From positions 5,675,001 to 5,739,000 of the forward strand of contig NZ_JAZHRR010000001.1 in NCBI RefSeq assembly GCF_036924515.1: DNA of 64,000 bases, written 5' to 3'. The stretch comes from Bradyrhizobium sp. AZCC 1610. GTDB lineage: Bacteria > Pseudomonadota > Alphaproteobacteria > Rhizobiales > Xanthobacteraceae. The translations under genes were made by a program, and so were the position numbers. Shown here piece by piece: positions 42,218-51,653 of this stretch. The first letter of the stretch is position 1, and each line of letters starts with the position of its first letter. The notes under the pieces were generated by a model that was not told the origin of the DNA, did no database searches, and was given only the letters and a program-made list of their open reading frames with translations.

Positions 42218-44586
42218 ACGATACAACTGCGATCCGCCTTATCGGTCAGCCGCTCAGACGACAAGAGGATTTCAAATTTCTCGCCGGCAAGGGCCGATAC
42301 GTCGATGATGTCAGGTTGCCGGGCATGCTGCATATGGCAGTACTGCGATCGCCGCACGCCCACGCCAAGATCCGAAACGTCGATCTGTCGGCAGCCAAAG
42401 TCGCACCGGGTGTGCGCCTTGTATTGTCCGGCAAGGCGCTCGCCGGCAAGATCGGCCCGATCGTGCCGAACTGGGTCATTCCCGGCAGCAAGGTACCGTT
42501 CCGTCCGGTTGTCGCGACCGATTGCGTTCGCTTTGTCGGCGAGTGCGTGGCACTCGTGGTGGCGGAAACGCTGGCTGAAGCCTATGACGCCGTCGGCATG
42601 ATTGACGTCGATTACGAGGTGCTCCCCGCCGTCACCGATGAAGAAGTCGCGATCCGGGAGGGCGCACCGCAGCTCCATGACAACGTTCCGGGCAATATCA
42701 CCACGATCTACAAAGTACGCGGCGGCGACTACCAGAACGCCGCCCGCGAGGCCGATCATGTCATCGGCCTGCGGGTCGTCAACAACCGCCTGATCCCCAC
42801 GTGCATGGAAACGCGCGCGATCGTTGCTTCGCTTGAGCCGGACGGCACCTTGACGGTTTATATCGGCAGTCAGGTTCCCCACATGCACCGACGCTGGATC
42901 GCCGAGACGGTCGGTATTCCCGAGCATCAATTGCGGGTGGTCGCACCCGATATCGGAGGCGGCTTCGGGGCCAAGATGCATCTGTATCCGGAGGACCTGC
43001 TCTGCCCCTATCTCGCGCGCGAACTTGACGCACCGGTCAAGTGGTGGGAGAGCCGCTCCGAGAGCCATCAATCGACCAGCCATGGTCGCGCCCATACGGA
43101 AAATATCGAGGTAGCGTTCAGGAACGACGGCAAGATTCTCGGCCTGAAGGTTGAGACCCTCGGCAACGTCGGCGCCTACCTGTCGAACATGGCGAGCGGC
43201 GGTCCGACCGTGAATACCATCAACTTTGGAACCGGAACTTACAAGATAGACAACTATGAGGCTATTTCCCGCGTCGTCGTGACCAATACCGTGCCGGTTG
43301 ATGCCTATCGCGGCTATGGGCGGCCCGAAGGCGCTTATATTGCCGAGCGCGCGATCGATGCGGTGGCACGCCACCTCAAGCTCGACCAGGTCGAAGTGCG
43401 GCGGAAGAATTTCGTTCAACCGGCGGAATTTCCCTATCGGCCCTACGGCAGCACGGGCGTCATGTACGACAGCGGCAATTACCAGGGACTGCTCGACAAG
43501 GCGCTCGCGGCTTTCGACTATGAAGGCCGCCGCAGCGAATGCCAAGCCTTGCGCGGAAGCGGCATCTATCGCGGCATTGGCGTTGCCGCCTATACGCATA
43601 TGTGCGGGATGGCACCATCACGCCGGTTGGCCATGAGCGGATTCGACCGGGGCGGCTGGGAAAGCGCGCGGGTCAGCATCGACTCCAGCGGACGAGCCAC
43701 GATCTATTCGGGCTCGATGAGCCAGGGACAAGGCCATATCACGTCGTTGTCGCAGATCGCTGCCGATGGGTTGCAGATTCCGATTGAAGACATTGACATC
43801 GTACAGGGCGACACGCGCCAGGTACAGGCCGGCCACGGCACCTTCAATTCCCGTTCGATGGCGGTCGGCGGATCCAGCGTGCACGTGTCCTCCCAACGCA
43901 TTGTCGCAAAGGCGAAGAAGATCGCGGCGGGCATGCTGGAAGTGGACGAGAAGGACGTTTCCTATTCGGCCGGCGCGTTCAGCGTGCCCGGTACCGATAT
44001 CGCGCCGGTAACCTTCCCGAAGGTGGCCCGCATGGCCTATGTCGGGCATAAACTGCCGGATGGCGTCGCGCCGGGCCTTGATGAGACGGTGTTTTACGAC
44101 CCGACCGGCATGGGTTCGCCGTCAGGCGTCCACCTCGCTTATGTCGAGGTCGATCCGGAAACCGGGATCGTCGATATCCTCGACTATGTCGCGGTTGACG
44201 ACGTCGGCACGCTGATCAATCCCCGTCTCGCGGCCGGCCAGATCCATGGCGGCGTCGTGCAGGGCATCGCACAAGCGCTCTATGAAGAGGTCAGCTACGA
44301 TTCTGACAATGGGCAGCTGCTGACCGGTTCGCTGCTCGATTATGCCGTTCCGCGCGCCGAGCATGTGCCGAACATCCGATCGCTATTCCAGCAAACTCCC
44401 TCGCCGACCAATCCGATCGGCGTCAAGGGCATCGGCGAGAGCGGTTCGATTGCCGCCCCGCCTTGTATGGTTCATGCCGTGCTTGATGCTTTGTCACCAT
44501 TCGGTATCAAACATCTGGACATGCCGCTGACGCCGCCACGGGTCTGGGCGGCGGTGCAACAAGCACGCATGGGAGCGGCCCAATGA
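42214..44586 (+). CDS. Molybdenum hydroxylase, molybdopterin-binding large subunit (CoxL-like)
   Basis: 790 residues. Family features include [32 protein letters not shown], and the base [12 protein letters not shown] whose Glu activates water. The active-site loop reads [10 protein letters not shown], not the AYxCSFR of true CO dehydrogenase, so it should hydroxylate an aromatic, N-heterocyclic or aldehyde-type substrate with water as oxygen source. It binds molybdopterin cytosine dinucleotide by family knowledge. Gene order S-L-M with ATGA overlaps on both sides shows a tightly coupled operon. Cytoplasmic; no signal. Confidence 0.95.
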   Translation: MNDTTAIRLIGQPLRRQEDFKFLAGKGRYVDDVRLPGMLHMAVLRSPHAHAKIRNVDLSAAKVAPGVRLVLSGKALAGKIGPIVPNWVIPGSKVPFRPVVATDCVRFVGECVALVVAETLAEAYDAVGMIDVDYEVLPAVTDEEVAIREGAPQLHDNVPGNITTIYKVRGGDYQNAAREADHVIGLRVVNNRLIPTCMETRAIVASLEPDGTLTVYIGSQVPHMHRRWIAETVGIPEHQLRVVAPDIGGGFGAKMHLYPEDLLCPYLARELDAPVKWWESRSESHQSTSHGRAHTENIEVAFRNDGKILGLKVETLGNVGAYLSNMASGGPTVNTINFGTGTYKIDNYEAISRVVVTNTVPVDAYRGYGRPEGAYIAERAIDAVARHLKLDQVEVRRKNFVQPAEFPYRPYGSTGVMYDSGNYQGLLDKALAAFDYEGRRSECQALRGSGIYRGIGVAAYTHMCGMAPSRRLAMSGFDRGGWESARVSIDSSGRATIYSGSMSQGQGHITSLSQIAADGLQIPIEDIDIVQGDTRQVQAGHGTFNSRSMAVGGSSVHVSSQRIVAKAKKIAAGMLEVDEKDVSYSAGAFSVPGTDIAPVTFPKVARMAYVGHKLPDGVAPGLDETVFYDPTGMGSPSGVHLAYVEVDPETGIVDILDYVAVDDVGTLINPRLAAGQIHGGVVQGIAQALYEEVSYDSDNGQLLTGSLLDYAVPRAEHVPNIRSLFQQTPSPTNPIGVKGIGESGSIAAPPCMVHAVLDALSPFGIKHLDMPLTPPRVWAAVQQARMGAAQ

Positions 44587-45437
44587 TCCCCGCAGCCTTC
44601 GATTATGTCCGCGCGTCATCGCTCGCCCAGGCGATCGATCTGTTGCGCGACGATCCCGACGGAACAAAGCTCCTGGCTGGCGGCCATACCCTCCTGCCGG
44701 CGCTGAAGCTGCGGTTGGCGTCCCCCGAACTGCTGGTCGATATCAGCGGCATCGCCGAGCTCAAGGGAATCGAGATCAGCGAAACCGGCATCAGGATCGG
44801 CGCACTGGCCACCCATGCCGAACTGTTCGCTTCCGAGCCCCTGTACAGGGAATTACCGGTCTTTCGCCGGGCAGCCACCCTGATTGCCGATCCCCAGGTG
44901 CGTAACCGCGGCACGATCGGCGGCTCGCTCGCGAACGCCGATCCCGCGGCTGACTGGCCGGCGGTAGTGGTGGCGCTGCAGGCAGAGATCGAGATCGTGG
45001 GCCCGAATGGCCTCCGAAGGGTGGCGGCGCGGGACTTCTTTATCGATATCTTTTCGACTGTGCTGGAACCGGACGAAATTCTCGTAAGCGTCCATATCCC
45101 TCGGGCGAGGACTGGCATGCACTTCATCTATCGAAAGATCCGGCATCCCGCGAGCGGCTTTGCCGTCGTGGGAATCGCGGTCGGCGTGCGGTTGCAAGAG
45201 GGGGCGGTTGACGAGATTTCCATCGGCGTCACCGGTGCAGCGAACCACGCCTTCGCCGGCCAACGCGCTTCCGATTTCCTGATCGGCAAGACACTTTCGC
45301 CGGACAACATCGAGCAGGCGGCAAAATTGCTAAGTGAGACCACCGAGTGCCTCTCCGACCGCTACGCTTCGGCGGAATACCGCGCGAATCTGATCCGGAT
45401 CGAGACCAGGCGCGCGTTATTTGCGCTTGCGTCGTGA
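44583..45437 (+). CDS. Molybdenum hydroxylase, FAD-binding subunit (CoxM-like)
   Basis: 284 residues. FAD-binding segments are LLAGGHTLLPALKLRL and DPQVRNRGTIGGSLANADPA. It receives electrons from the 2Fe-2S subunit and passes them to an acceptor. Its start overlaps the large-subunit stop (ATGA), and its 3' end overlaps the convergent HxlR gene by 21 bases. Confidence 0.95.
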   Translation: MIPAAFDYVRASSLAQAIDLLRDDPDGTKLLAGGHTLLPALKLRLASPELLVDISGIAELKGIEISETGIRIGALATHAELFASEPLYRELPVFRRAATLIADPQVRNRGTIGGSLANADPAADWPAVVVALQAEIEIVGPNGLRRVAARDFFIDIFSTVLEPDEILVSVHIPRARTGMHFIYRKIRHPASGFAVVGIAVGVRLQEGAVDEISIGVTGAANHAFAGQRASDFLIGKTLSPDNIEQAAKLLSETTECLSDRYASAEYRANLIRIETRRALFALAS

Positions 45438-45965
45438 AACGGGCGCCTTGGGGCCGGCCGCCGTACGATCGGCGGCATCGCCACCAAATCGCTTGCGGTT
45501 GAATGGAACAGCACCTGCACCGGCAACGATCTCGACGTCCTCAAGCCGCAACGGCTTGCCGCCGCTCGTCCGCAATGCCGGATATTCGACCGGTCGTCCG
45601 GCGGCGCGTTCGCGGAACACGACCTGCGGCCCTGCGGGCTCAGCCAGCCAGTCGTCACCCCATTTCTTAAGCGCGAGATAGGCCGGAAAAAAATCTCGTC
45701 CTTTCTCGGTCAGAACGTATTCGTATCGCCCGGCGTGTTCGGGGAGCGGCACCCGCGCCATGACGCCGGCATCGATGAATTTCTTCAGCCGGGTGCTCAA
45801 GATATTGGGAGCGATCCCGATATAGTATTCGAACTCGTCGAAGCGTTTCACACCGTAATAGGCCTCACGCAGGATCAGGATGGACCAGCGATCACCGACC
45901 ACCTCCATTGCGCGGGCCATGGAGCATTCCTTATTAGCAAGGCGGCTTTTCTTCGCACTCGACAT
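45417..45965 (-). CDS. HxlR-family transcriptional regulator 2
   Basis: 182 residues. Starts with the family cysteine region (NKECSMARAMEVVGDRWSIL), then the winged HTH (VKRFDEFEYYIGIAPNILSTRLKKFI) and wing (GRYEYVLTEKGRDFF). A basic tail (KAPVSRRKRK) extends beyond the usual length. It is convergent with and overlaps the FAD-subunit gene, and is divergent from paralogue 3 of the 240-residue family, repeating the HxlR/paralogue association seen at 38-41 kb. Confidence 0.92.
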   Translation of the reverse strand: MSSAKKSRLANKECSMARAMEVVGDRWSILILREAYYGVKRFDEFEYYIGIAPNILSTRLKKFIDAGVMARVPLPEHAGRYEYVLTEKGRDFFPAYLALKKWGDDWLAEPAGPQVVFRERAAGRPVEYPALRTSGGKPLRLEDVEIVAGAGAVPFNRKRFGGDAADRTAAGPKAPVSRRKRK

Positions 45966-46497
45966 CGCTTTCCCTTGGCAACGAATCCAGCTTACGCATC
46001 CATATTGGAACTGGATTCAGGTCTGTCCAGTGTAGCATAGCGCATCGCGCCCGGTATCGAGCGTTTGCCGGCTTTTTCTCGCTACCTGGCTTCCCGCTCA
46101 CAGGCCGGCTGCGGCCTCGATCAGCGGTCCGAACGGCTGCCAGCGCTCCCTTACCAGTCGGCAAAGCAGCATCGATTTCACCGGAGCGAAACCATTCGGG
46201 CCGGGACCTGATGCCGGGCATCAGCATGTTGATTTCCGGATCCTCTATATTCGCCGCCTGACGGCTGCCTTCATGACATCGCTCAATGAAAGACGTCAAA
46301 GCCCCGTTCACGGTAGAGTCTGGAAGCCTTTACCATGACATTTTCACGGTTCTAATGAGCCTGAGCTTCGGAGATCTGCAGCACTCGCCTTGGAAACCGA
46401 TGATGATTATCATTCGATACGAGTTGACATCCACATCTCATGATGATGATCATCCTTAAAGCGACGCAGCGCGATATTCCGCATAACCGAGGCTGAT
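45966..46497. promoter_or_regulatory. Divergent promoter region of HxlR 2 and paralogue 3
   Basis: About 530 bases. Contains ATCCATATTGGAAC (45998-46011), close in form to the TTCCTATTTGGAAT core at 55276, and flanking GAATCCAG/CTGGATTC arms (45983-45990, 46011-46018). A possible -35 TTGACA is at 46424-46429. A short transposase-like string RERWQPFGPLIEAAAG on the minus strand near 46130 is too short to call. Confidence 0.45.
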
Positions 46498-47217
46498 ATG
46501 AACAAGCTGTTAGAGCGGGCGCTTGAGGCGCACGGTGGACTTGAGCGCTGGAAGCAGTTCAGCATCATCGAAACCGATGTCGTAAGCAGCGGTGAATTGC
46601 TCAAGAGAAAGGTCGAACAAACGCGGGGGGCGTTGCGCACCTCGGCGAACATGCAGGAGCAGGCCTGTTTCATGACCCCTGTGGAAGCTTCCGACAAGCG
46701 GTCGTCCTTTTGTGCGGATCGCGTTGCCATCGAAACACTCGATGGAAAACCCGTCATGGAACGGCTAGATCCCCGCTCGGCGTTCGCCGGTCATGATCTG
46801 GACACCCCGTGGGACCCGCTTCATCGAGGCTATTTTGGCGGTTACGCGATGTGGAGTTATCTGACCTCGCCGTTTTCGCTGACGGTGGAAGGGGCGCAAA
46901 TCTGGGATATTGAACCGCTCGAGGAAAACGGCGAGGTATGGCGCGGAATCCGCGTGGTTCTGCCGAGCAGGTTTGCGACCCATAGTCGTGCGCAGGAATT
47001 TTATTTTGGCGAGGACATGCTCGTGCGGCGGCAGGACTATACCCTCGACGTTGCCGAGGGCGTGAATATTGCGAACTATGCGCTCGATATTGTTGACGTA
47101 AATGGGTTCAAACTACCGTCGAAACGTCGCGCGTATTTGTGCAACAAGAAGTACGATGTGTTGCGCGACAGGCTAATAATTTCGCTCGATATGTCGAACT
47201 TTCGCGTTGTTGCGTAG
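46498..47217 (+). CDS. Uncharacterised 240-residue family, paralogue 3
   Basis: 239 residues, ATG after CCGAGGCTGAT. Starts MNKLLERALEAHGGLERWKQ and keeps the blocks RVAIETLDGKPV, RSAFAGHDLDTPWDPLH, YFGGYAMWSYLTSPF, DIEPLEENGEVWRG, ATHSRAQEFYFGEDMLVRRQDY and SLDMSNFRV seen in paralogues 1 and 2. It is the most divergent of the three and lacks the GTHCPEQ cysteine. Transcribed away from HxlR 2. No known function. Confidence 0.85.
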   Translation: MNKLLERALEAHGGLERWKQFSIIETDVVSSGELLKRKVEQTRGALRTSANMQEQACFMTPVEASDKRSSFCADRVAIETLDGKPVMERLDPRSAFAGHDLDTPWDPLHRGYFGGYAMWSYLTSPFSLTVEGAQIWDIEPLEENGEVWRGIRVVLPSRFATHSRAQEFYFGEDMLVRRQDYTLDVAEGVNIANYALDIVDVNGFKLPSKRRAYLCNKKYDVLRDRLIISLDMSNFRVVA

Positions 47218-47487
47218 GGAGAATTTGGCCTCTCGCCGCGCGCTTCCGTCCGGGTGCCGACCGGAGTTGTCTGATCGGTTAACCCTGCGTGCATGGCGCT
47301 GGTTGCAGGCAACCCAGCGATCGAAATTGGGGAGTATCTCCAAAGGCCCCGGTCAACTCTTCTGCTGTCTCGATCGCTATCGATCGGTTGACCGCCCCGC
47401 GAATGATCAAGCGCAACCTCTATTCTGGGTTGCGGCGACGATGTCTTTTCCGCTTCTTAATGGTCCGTTCTTTCTATTGGCAATAGC

Positions 47488-47694
47488 CTATTGCTGCTCA
47501 AGCTTGAGCGAGCGAATGATCGCGCTGAATTTTTCTTGCTCTCTCTTCAAGAAGGCGGCTGCCTGTGCCGTGCTCATGGGCTCCAGTCTCCGAGAAGCGT
47601 TGAGGTTAATTCTTGCGAGGTTTTCGGGGCTTGAGACCGTAATCATCGTGCTGGTATAACGCTGCAAATTTCCGTTTGGGGTGGTTCGCGGCAA
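47488..47694 (-). pseudogene. C-terminal remnant of a Bug-type receptor
   Basis: The end of this frame, LARINLNASRRLEPMSTAQA then FLKREQEKFSAIIRSLKL, aligns with the C-terminus of the neighbouring receptor (LERVKANASRRVAPMDVSQA). Only the last 45 or so residues remain; the rest of the gene is gone. Confidence 0.65.
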
Positions 47695-47835
47695 GATAGT
47701 GGCCGTAAACCCTTCCTTCGTTGAGAAACGACGGCTGAAATCCCCTGGTCCAGGGAACGTTCTTCGGATCGTTCCACTTCGAATCGCTGCCGCAGCGCTG
47801 TTTCTGAGATCGGTCGTGCTTTCGAAGTCGCTACC

Positions 47836-48830
47836 CTACTGCGGTTTAAGAGATAGCGATCCAAGGACCGTCAGGTACTTCTCCCGCTCGCTTTTGAAGA
47901 ATTTCATTGCTTGAGAAACGTCCATCGGCGCGACTCGCCGCGACGCGTTTGCTTTGACTCTCTCGAGGTTCTCGTCACTCGAACTCCAAACGTTTAACGC
48001 ATCATTCAAACGCGCGATGACATCGTCCGGAGTACCCGGCGGCGCAAACAACGCCGACCAGATACTGTACTCGAACTTACCGACTTTTGTACTCTCGCTA
48101 ATAGTCGGAACGGTCGGTAGGGCCGGATTGCGCTCTGCGCTGGCGATGGCGATGGCGTTGACCTGCCCCGCCTGAATGAGACTAAGAGTTCCACCGCCAA
48201 TCGGCACAAACGCGAGGTCGATGTGAGCGCCTAGCATATCCGCGATCAGCGGCGCGGCACCCTTGTACGGCACCTCCAGAAATTTTGCACCAGTCCGCGT
48301 CTGGAAATCGGCTCCAACGACCTGCGGCGAAGATCCGGCGCCCCAATGTGCCAAAATCAATTCCTTACTTCCCGGCTTAAGCACATAGTCGATTAGCTCG
48401 TCGATCGTTTTGAACGAATGCGCCTTGCTCGACAAGAGGACGAAGTCAGAATCGCCGACAATGCCTATTAGCTTGAACTTCTCAGGTTCGTACTTCGCGG
48501 ACGAAATGGTCGCAGGCGCCGTCATGAAGTCCGAGCCTGTGGTACCGAGCAGCGTATAGCCATCGGCCGGAGCCTTCAGACGGCGGTTACAGCAATCGAA
48601 CCGTTAGCTCCAGGGATATTTTCCGTGACAATCGGTTTGCCGAGATGCCGCTCCAACACCACGTTCGCAGCGCGGATCGAAACATCAGCTGGACCTCCAG
48701 CCGGAAATGCCACCTTCACAGTTAGGGGCTTTGTCGGGTAGTTTTGCGCAATTGACGGTTCTGTCGTCCAGGGTAAAAGCAACGCCTGCCACAGCAATAT
48801 GAAAGCGGTGTTCAGAAAACGCATTGTCAT
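47836..48830 (-). pseudogene. Bug-type TTT substrate-binding protein with a single-base frameshift
   Basis: The N-terminal frame (48830-48576) has a signal peptide and LTVKVAFPAGGPADVSIRAA and IVTENIPGANGSIAV. The C-terminal frame (to 47836) has APADGYTLLGTTGSDFMTAP, LEVPYKGAAPLIADML and the usual end. The frames join at about 48575, where GTCTGAAG should read as V-L-K with one more base, so one nucleotide has been lost (or missed in sequencing). With the remnant at 47488 this suggests a tandem receptor pair in decay. No permease genes are nearby. Confidence 0.85.
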
Positions 48831-48901
48831 ATAAGCTTTCTCGGTCTCGATTTCTCAATGACCCCGTGAAATTTCGGGTCCGACTATGTCAATTCACTGG
48901 G

Positions 48902-49021
48902 CTATGAAACCGCAATGAAGAATGCAACGAACGTAGCGACAGTTACACTCCAGCCGACAATTATGATTGTCCACGATTGCGGTGAGACCTGATCTTGTTT
49001 GAATTCTGAGAATTGATCCAT
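48902..49021 (-). CDS. Possible 39-residue single-helix membrane protein
   Basis: Reads MDQFSEFKQDQVSPQSW, then a hydrophobic helix (TIIIVGWSVTVATFVAFFIA) and stop. A polar N-terminus plus one helix is a clean small-membrane-protein layout. It lies upstream of and parallel to the broken receptor gene. No strong ribosome-binding site, so translation is uncertain. Confidence 0.4.
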   Translation of the reverse strand: MDQFSEFKQDQVSPQSWTIIIVGWSVTVATFVAFFIAVS

Positions 49022-49101
49022 CTACATCATCAATTCACGAAAAATACTTGTACAACTACGATGGGCTGTATCGATCGAACCGCCGCCTTTCGGAAAATGC
49101 C

Positions 49102-50394
49102 TTAGGCTGTCCTCCTGCCTTGTGCTTCCTGTTGATCCTCTTTTGGCGTCACGGTTACGACCGATGTTTCGGGAGTGTTGGCCGCGCGCGAATGCGAAAC
49201 AAGGACTCCAGCATCACTCAGACGTTTCAATTCCACCTCGCTGACGCCGAGTTCGCTAAACACCGCGTAATTATGCTCGCCCTGGAAGGCAGGCGTGCCG
49301 ATTGGCGTCAACTCGTCTGCCGAAAAGCGCCACGGCCGGCCCGGCAGGCGGTACTCGCCGCCGCTACGGTCAGGGACATATTGAACGGCGCCCCAGTAAT
49401 CGCTCCATTCCGATGCCGTGAGCTCCTTGATCGACCGGATCTCGCCCATCGCGATCTTGGCCTCATCGAACTGCGCGTCGAGGGTGGCCATGTCAGGAAA
49501 GGTCAGGATCCAGGACTGGATGATCTGGTGCAGCGCCCCGAAATTCAGCCGGCGCGCGGCCGCGCTGGAGAAGCGCGGGTCTTCCATCAGATCGACGCGG
49601 CGCATGGCGCGCAGCCACGACGGAAAGGTCCGACTGCCGACGATGCTAGTGGCCACGGTGAAGTGCTCGCCTTGCGGCCCCGTAAAGAACGAGCAATCGG
49701 TGGCCCCGAGGACTGCCGGCTCAGCCCCGATGTCATCGTCCGATAGGTCAACATGCGCGCGCTCGTTGACCGCGAGCAGCGTCGCCGCCATCGCGACATC
49801 GATATATTGGCCCTGCCCGGTGTTCTGCCGGCTGTTGAGCGCGGCAAGAATCGCAATCACGGCCTGCAAGCCGGCATAGACGTCGGCATGCGACAGGCTA
49901 TCGGTACGCGGCTCGGTGAGCGCGCTGCCATAGTGACGAACACTGTTTTCGGTAAAGCCGGCCTCGGCTTGCACGGTTGGCGCATAGGCCATCCGGCTAC
50001 GCCATGGACCGCCTTGGCCATAGCCGGTGATCGACGCATAGATCAGGCGCGGGTTGCGTTTGGACAGCGTCTCGTAATCAAGACCGAAGAAGCCTAGAGT
50101 CCCTGCACGAAAGTTTTCGACCACGATGTCAGCGGTGTCGCAGAGCTTCAGCGCCAACTCATAGGCGCCCGGGATGTTGAGATTGATGCTGACGTTGCGT
50201 TTACCGGCATTTTGCTGGGCGTAGTAGCCCGACATCCCGTCGGTCGACGGAAACGCAAAGCGCGAGACGTCAGGACTTGGCGGCTCGACCTTGATGACCT
50301 CGGCTCCGAGGTCCTGCAAAGTCCGAGCGCACAGCGGACCAGCCAGCACGCGCGAGAAATCGACAACACGGATTCCGCTCAATGGGCCACTCAT
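49102..50394 (-). CDS. CaiB/BaiF family (class III) CoA-transferase
   Basis: 430 residues from the ATG at 50394. Family signature at the start is SGIRVVDFSRVLAGPLCART then LGAEVIKVEPP; LSHADVYAGLQAV contains the catalytic aspartate position, and GQGQYIDVAM follows. Class III enzymes move CoA between acids through an aspartyl-CoA anhydride. It ends an operon of CoA-ester genes (ligase, two crotonases, SDR) on the minus strand, with its start one base before the stop of the crotonase gene. Confidence 0.93.
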   Translation of the reverse strand: MSGPLSGIRVVDFSRVLAGPLCARTLQDLGAEVIKVEPPSPDVSRFAFPSTDGMSGYYAQQNAGKRNVSINLNIPGAYELALKLCDTADIVVENFRAGTLGFFGLDYETLSKRNPRLIYASITGYGQGGPWRSRMAYAPTVQAEAGFTENSVRHYGSALTEPRTDSLSHADVYAGLQAVIAILAALNSRQNTGQGQYIDVAMAATLLAVNERAHVDLSDDDIGAEPAVLGATDCSFFTGPQGEHFTVATSIVGSRTFPSWLRAMRRVDLMEDPRFSSAAARRLNFGALHQIIQSWILTFPDMATLDAQFDEAKIAMGEIRSIKELTASEWSDYWGAVQYVPDRSGGEYRLPGRPWRFSADELTPIGTPAFQGEHNYAVFSELGVSEVELKRLSDAGVLVSHSRAANTPETSVVTVTPKEDQQEAQGRRTA

Positions 50395-50395
50395 G

Positions 50396-51193
50396 TCAGC
50401 GCCCCGCGAACTTGGCGAGACCCGGCCCGTTCTTGCGGAATGACGCAAGACCGGTCTTGAGGTCTTCCGAGGCCCAAATCGGCGCCTGTACTCTTGCCAT
50501 CGCCTCGTCGGCGGCCACGACGCCCTGGTTGACGGCGATATGCGCGAGCTCCTTGGTCGCAGCATGTGCCACGGTGGGCCCCTGCGCAAACTCCTCCGCT
50601 ATCGCCATCGTGGCCGTCTCCAGCGACTCTTCCGGCACCGTGAGATTGATCAATCCCCACTTCTCCAGCGTCGGCGCGTCGTAGCGCCGCGCCAGCATCG
50701 ACATTTCCTTGGCGCGCTGCGCTCCGATCCGCTGCACTTGCCGCTGAATTCCGCCCAGCAAAGGATGTAGCCCAAGCGTTGCCTCGACCGAGCCGATCTT
50801 CGCCGAAGCGGCCGCGATGATGTAATCGCAAGATAGCGCAAGCTCGAGACCGCCGCCCAGGCAAACGCCGTGAACACTGGCGATCAACGGGATTGGCAGA
50901 AGCTCCATGAAGCGCAGAAATTCGACGCCGTTCAGTCGCCGATTTTCACCGCCCTGATCTGCGCTGCCTGCCTCGACACGTTTCTCGAAGATATCCAGAT
51001 CTGCGCCGGCGGAGAAATGCCGCAATCCGCTGCGGATGACGATGGCGCGGCTGCCTGCCCGTTGCGCTGCCTCCACCTGCTCCACGATCGCGTTAAGGAG
51101 CTTGGGGCCGAGCAGGTTGTACGGCCGATAAACCATTGTCAAAACGGAAATATTGCCGCGCTGTTCGCGCGTCACCAACGCATCCTCGGACAA
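50396..51193 (-). CDS. Enoyl-CoA hydratase/isomerase (crotonase) family protein
   Basis: 265 residues from a TTG at 51193 that follows AGGAGGCAGCT; an in-frame ATG at 51277 overlaps the operator region and adds 28 unconserved residues. Oxyanion-hole segments are LRHFSAGADLDIF and HGVCLGGGLELALSCDYIIA; the second acid is in KIGSVEATLGLHPLLGG. It acts on a CoA thioester (hydration, isomerisation or ring cleavage). It is followed directly by the CoA-transferase gene. Confidence 0.92.
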   Translation of the reverse strand: MSEDALVTREQRGNISVLTMVYRPYNLLGPKLLNAIVEQVEAAQRAGSRAIVIRSGLRHFSAGADLDIFEKRVEAGSADQGGENRRLNGVEFLRFMELLPIPLIASVHGVCLGGGLELALSCDYIIAAASAKIGSVEATLGLHPLLGGIQRQVQRIGAQRAKEMSMLARRYDAPTLEKWGLINLTVPEESLETATMAIAEEFAQGPTVAHAATKELAHIAVNQGVVAADEAMARVQAPIWASEDLKTGLASFRKNGPGLAKFAGR

Positions 51194-51263
51194 AGCTGCC
51201 TCCTGTTTGCCGGCGGCTCTTGCGACCGCATCATTTGATTTGCAAATGCAGGTTACATCACAG

Positions 51264-51278
51264 CTTGCATTTTGCAAG
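51264..51278. promoter_or_regulatory. Perfect palindrome, probable TetR-type operator
   Basis: CTTGCA-TTT-TGCAAG lies in a 65-base AT-rich tract with further TTTGCA elements (near 51239 and 51290). It sits between the crotonase start (51193) and the TetR remnant (51331-51582). Confidence 0.5.
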
Positions 51279-51330
51279 TCATAGTTTGCATCAAATGGTT
51301 TACGCTCGATATGCCGAAGTGCCCTAGAGG

Positions 51331-51582
51331 CTATGCACTCGGAAAGAGGAACTCAGATTCGGTCCGCTGGAGAGGCTTCCGTGGTGCGGTCTGATTGCGC
51401 ACTGCCTGCCGACCGGCTTCCAAAAGAGCGTCAGACAGCCGCTCGTCACCGGACGCACGTGCGAGCACGATCGAACCGACCGTAGTGGCAATTGCGCCGG
51501 CGGCGGCCTGTCACGCATCTGATGGCGACCTCTTCGGGACCAACCCGGAGATGATTTCGATCATTTTCTCTAGCCTGCCTAC
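51331..51582 (-). pseudogene. C-terminal remnant of a TetR-family regulator
   Basis: The frame GRLEKMIEIISGLVPKRSPSDA, stop, QAAAGAIATTVGSIVLARAS then ERLSDALLEAGRQAV matches the C-terminus of the TetR gene at 62482 (RQIATGAIATMVGSIVLSRA, then KLSDRILDAGRRTA). The in-frame TGA is one C-to-T change from CGA (Arg). The DNA-binding half is missing. Confidence 0.75.
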
Positions 51583-51653
51583 ATCATATAACACCTGAAT
51601 TCTGCAAATTGGCGCATATCACCACCAAATCGAAAGCGGCTGGACAGAGAACT

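Noticed and set aside
42163..43599. 478-residue minus-strand ORF
   Set aside because: Antisense to the well-supported molybdenum-hydroxylase large subunit.
42214..44586. Annotation as aerobic CO dehydrogenase large subunit
   Set aside because: The active-site loop lacks the AYxCSFR signature of form I enzymes.
46010..46311. Transposase-like string RERWQPFGPLIEAAAG on the minus strand
   Set aside because: Only about 16 residues resemble the start of IS5-type transposases; no terminal repeats or further motifs were found.
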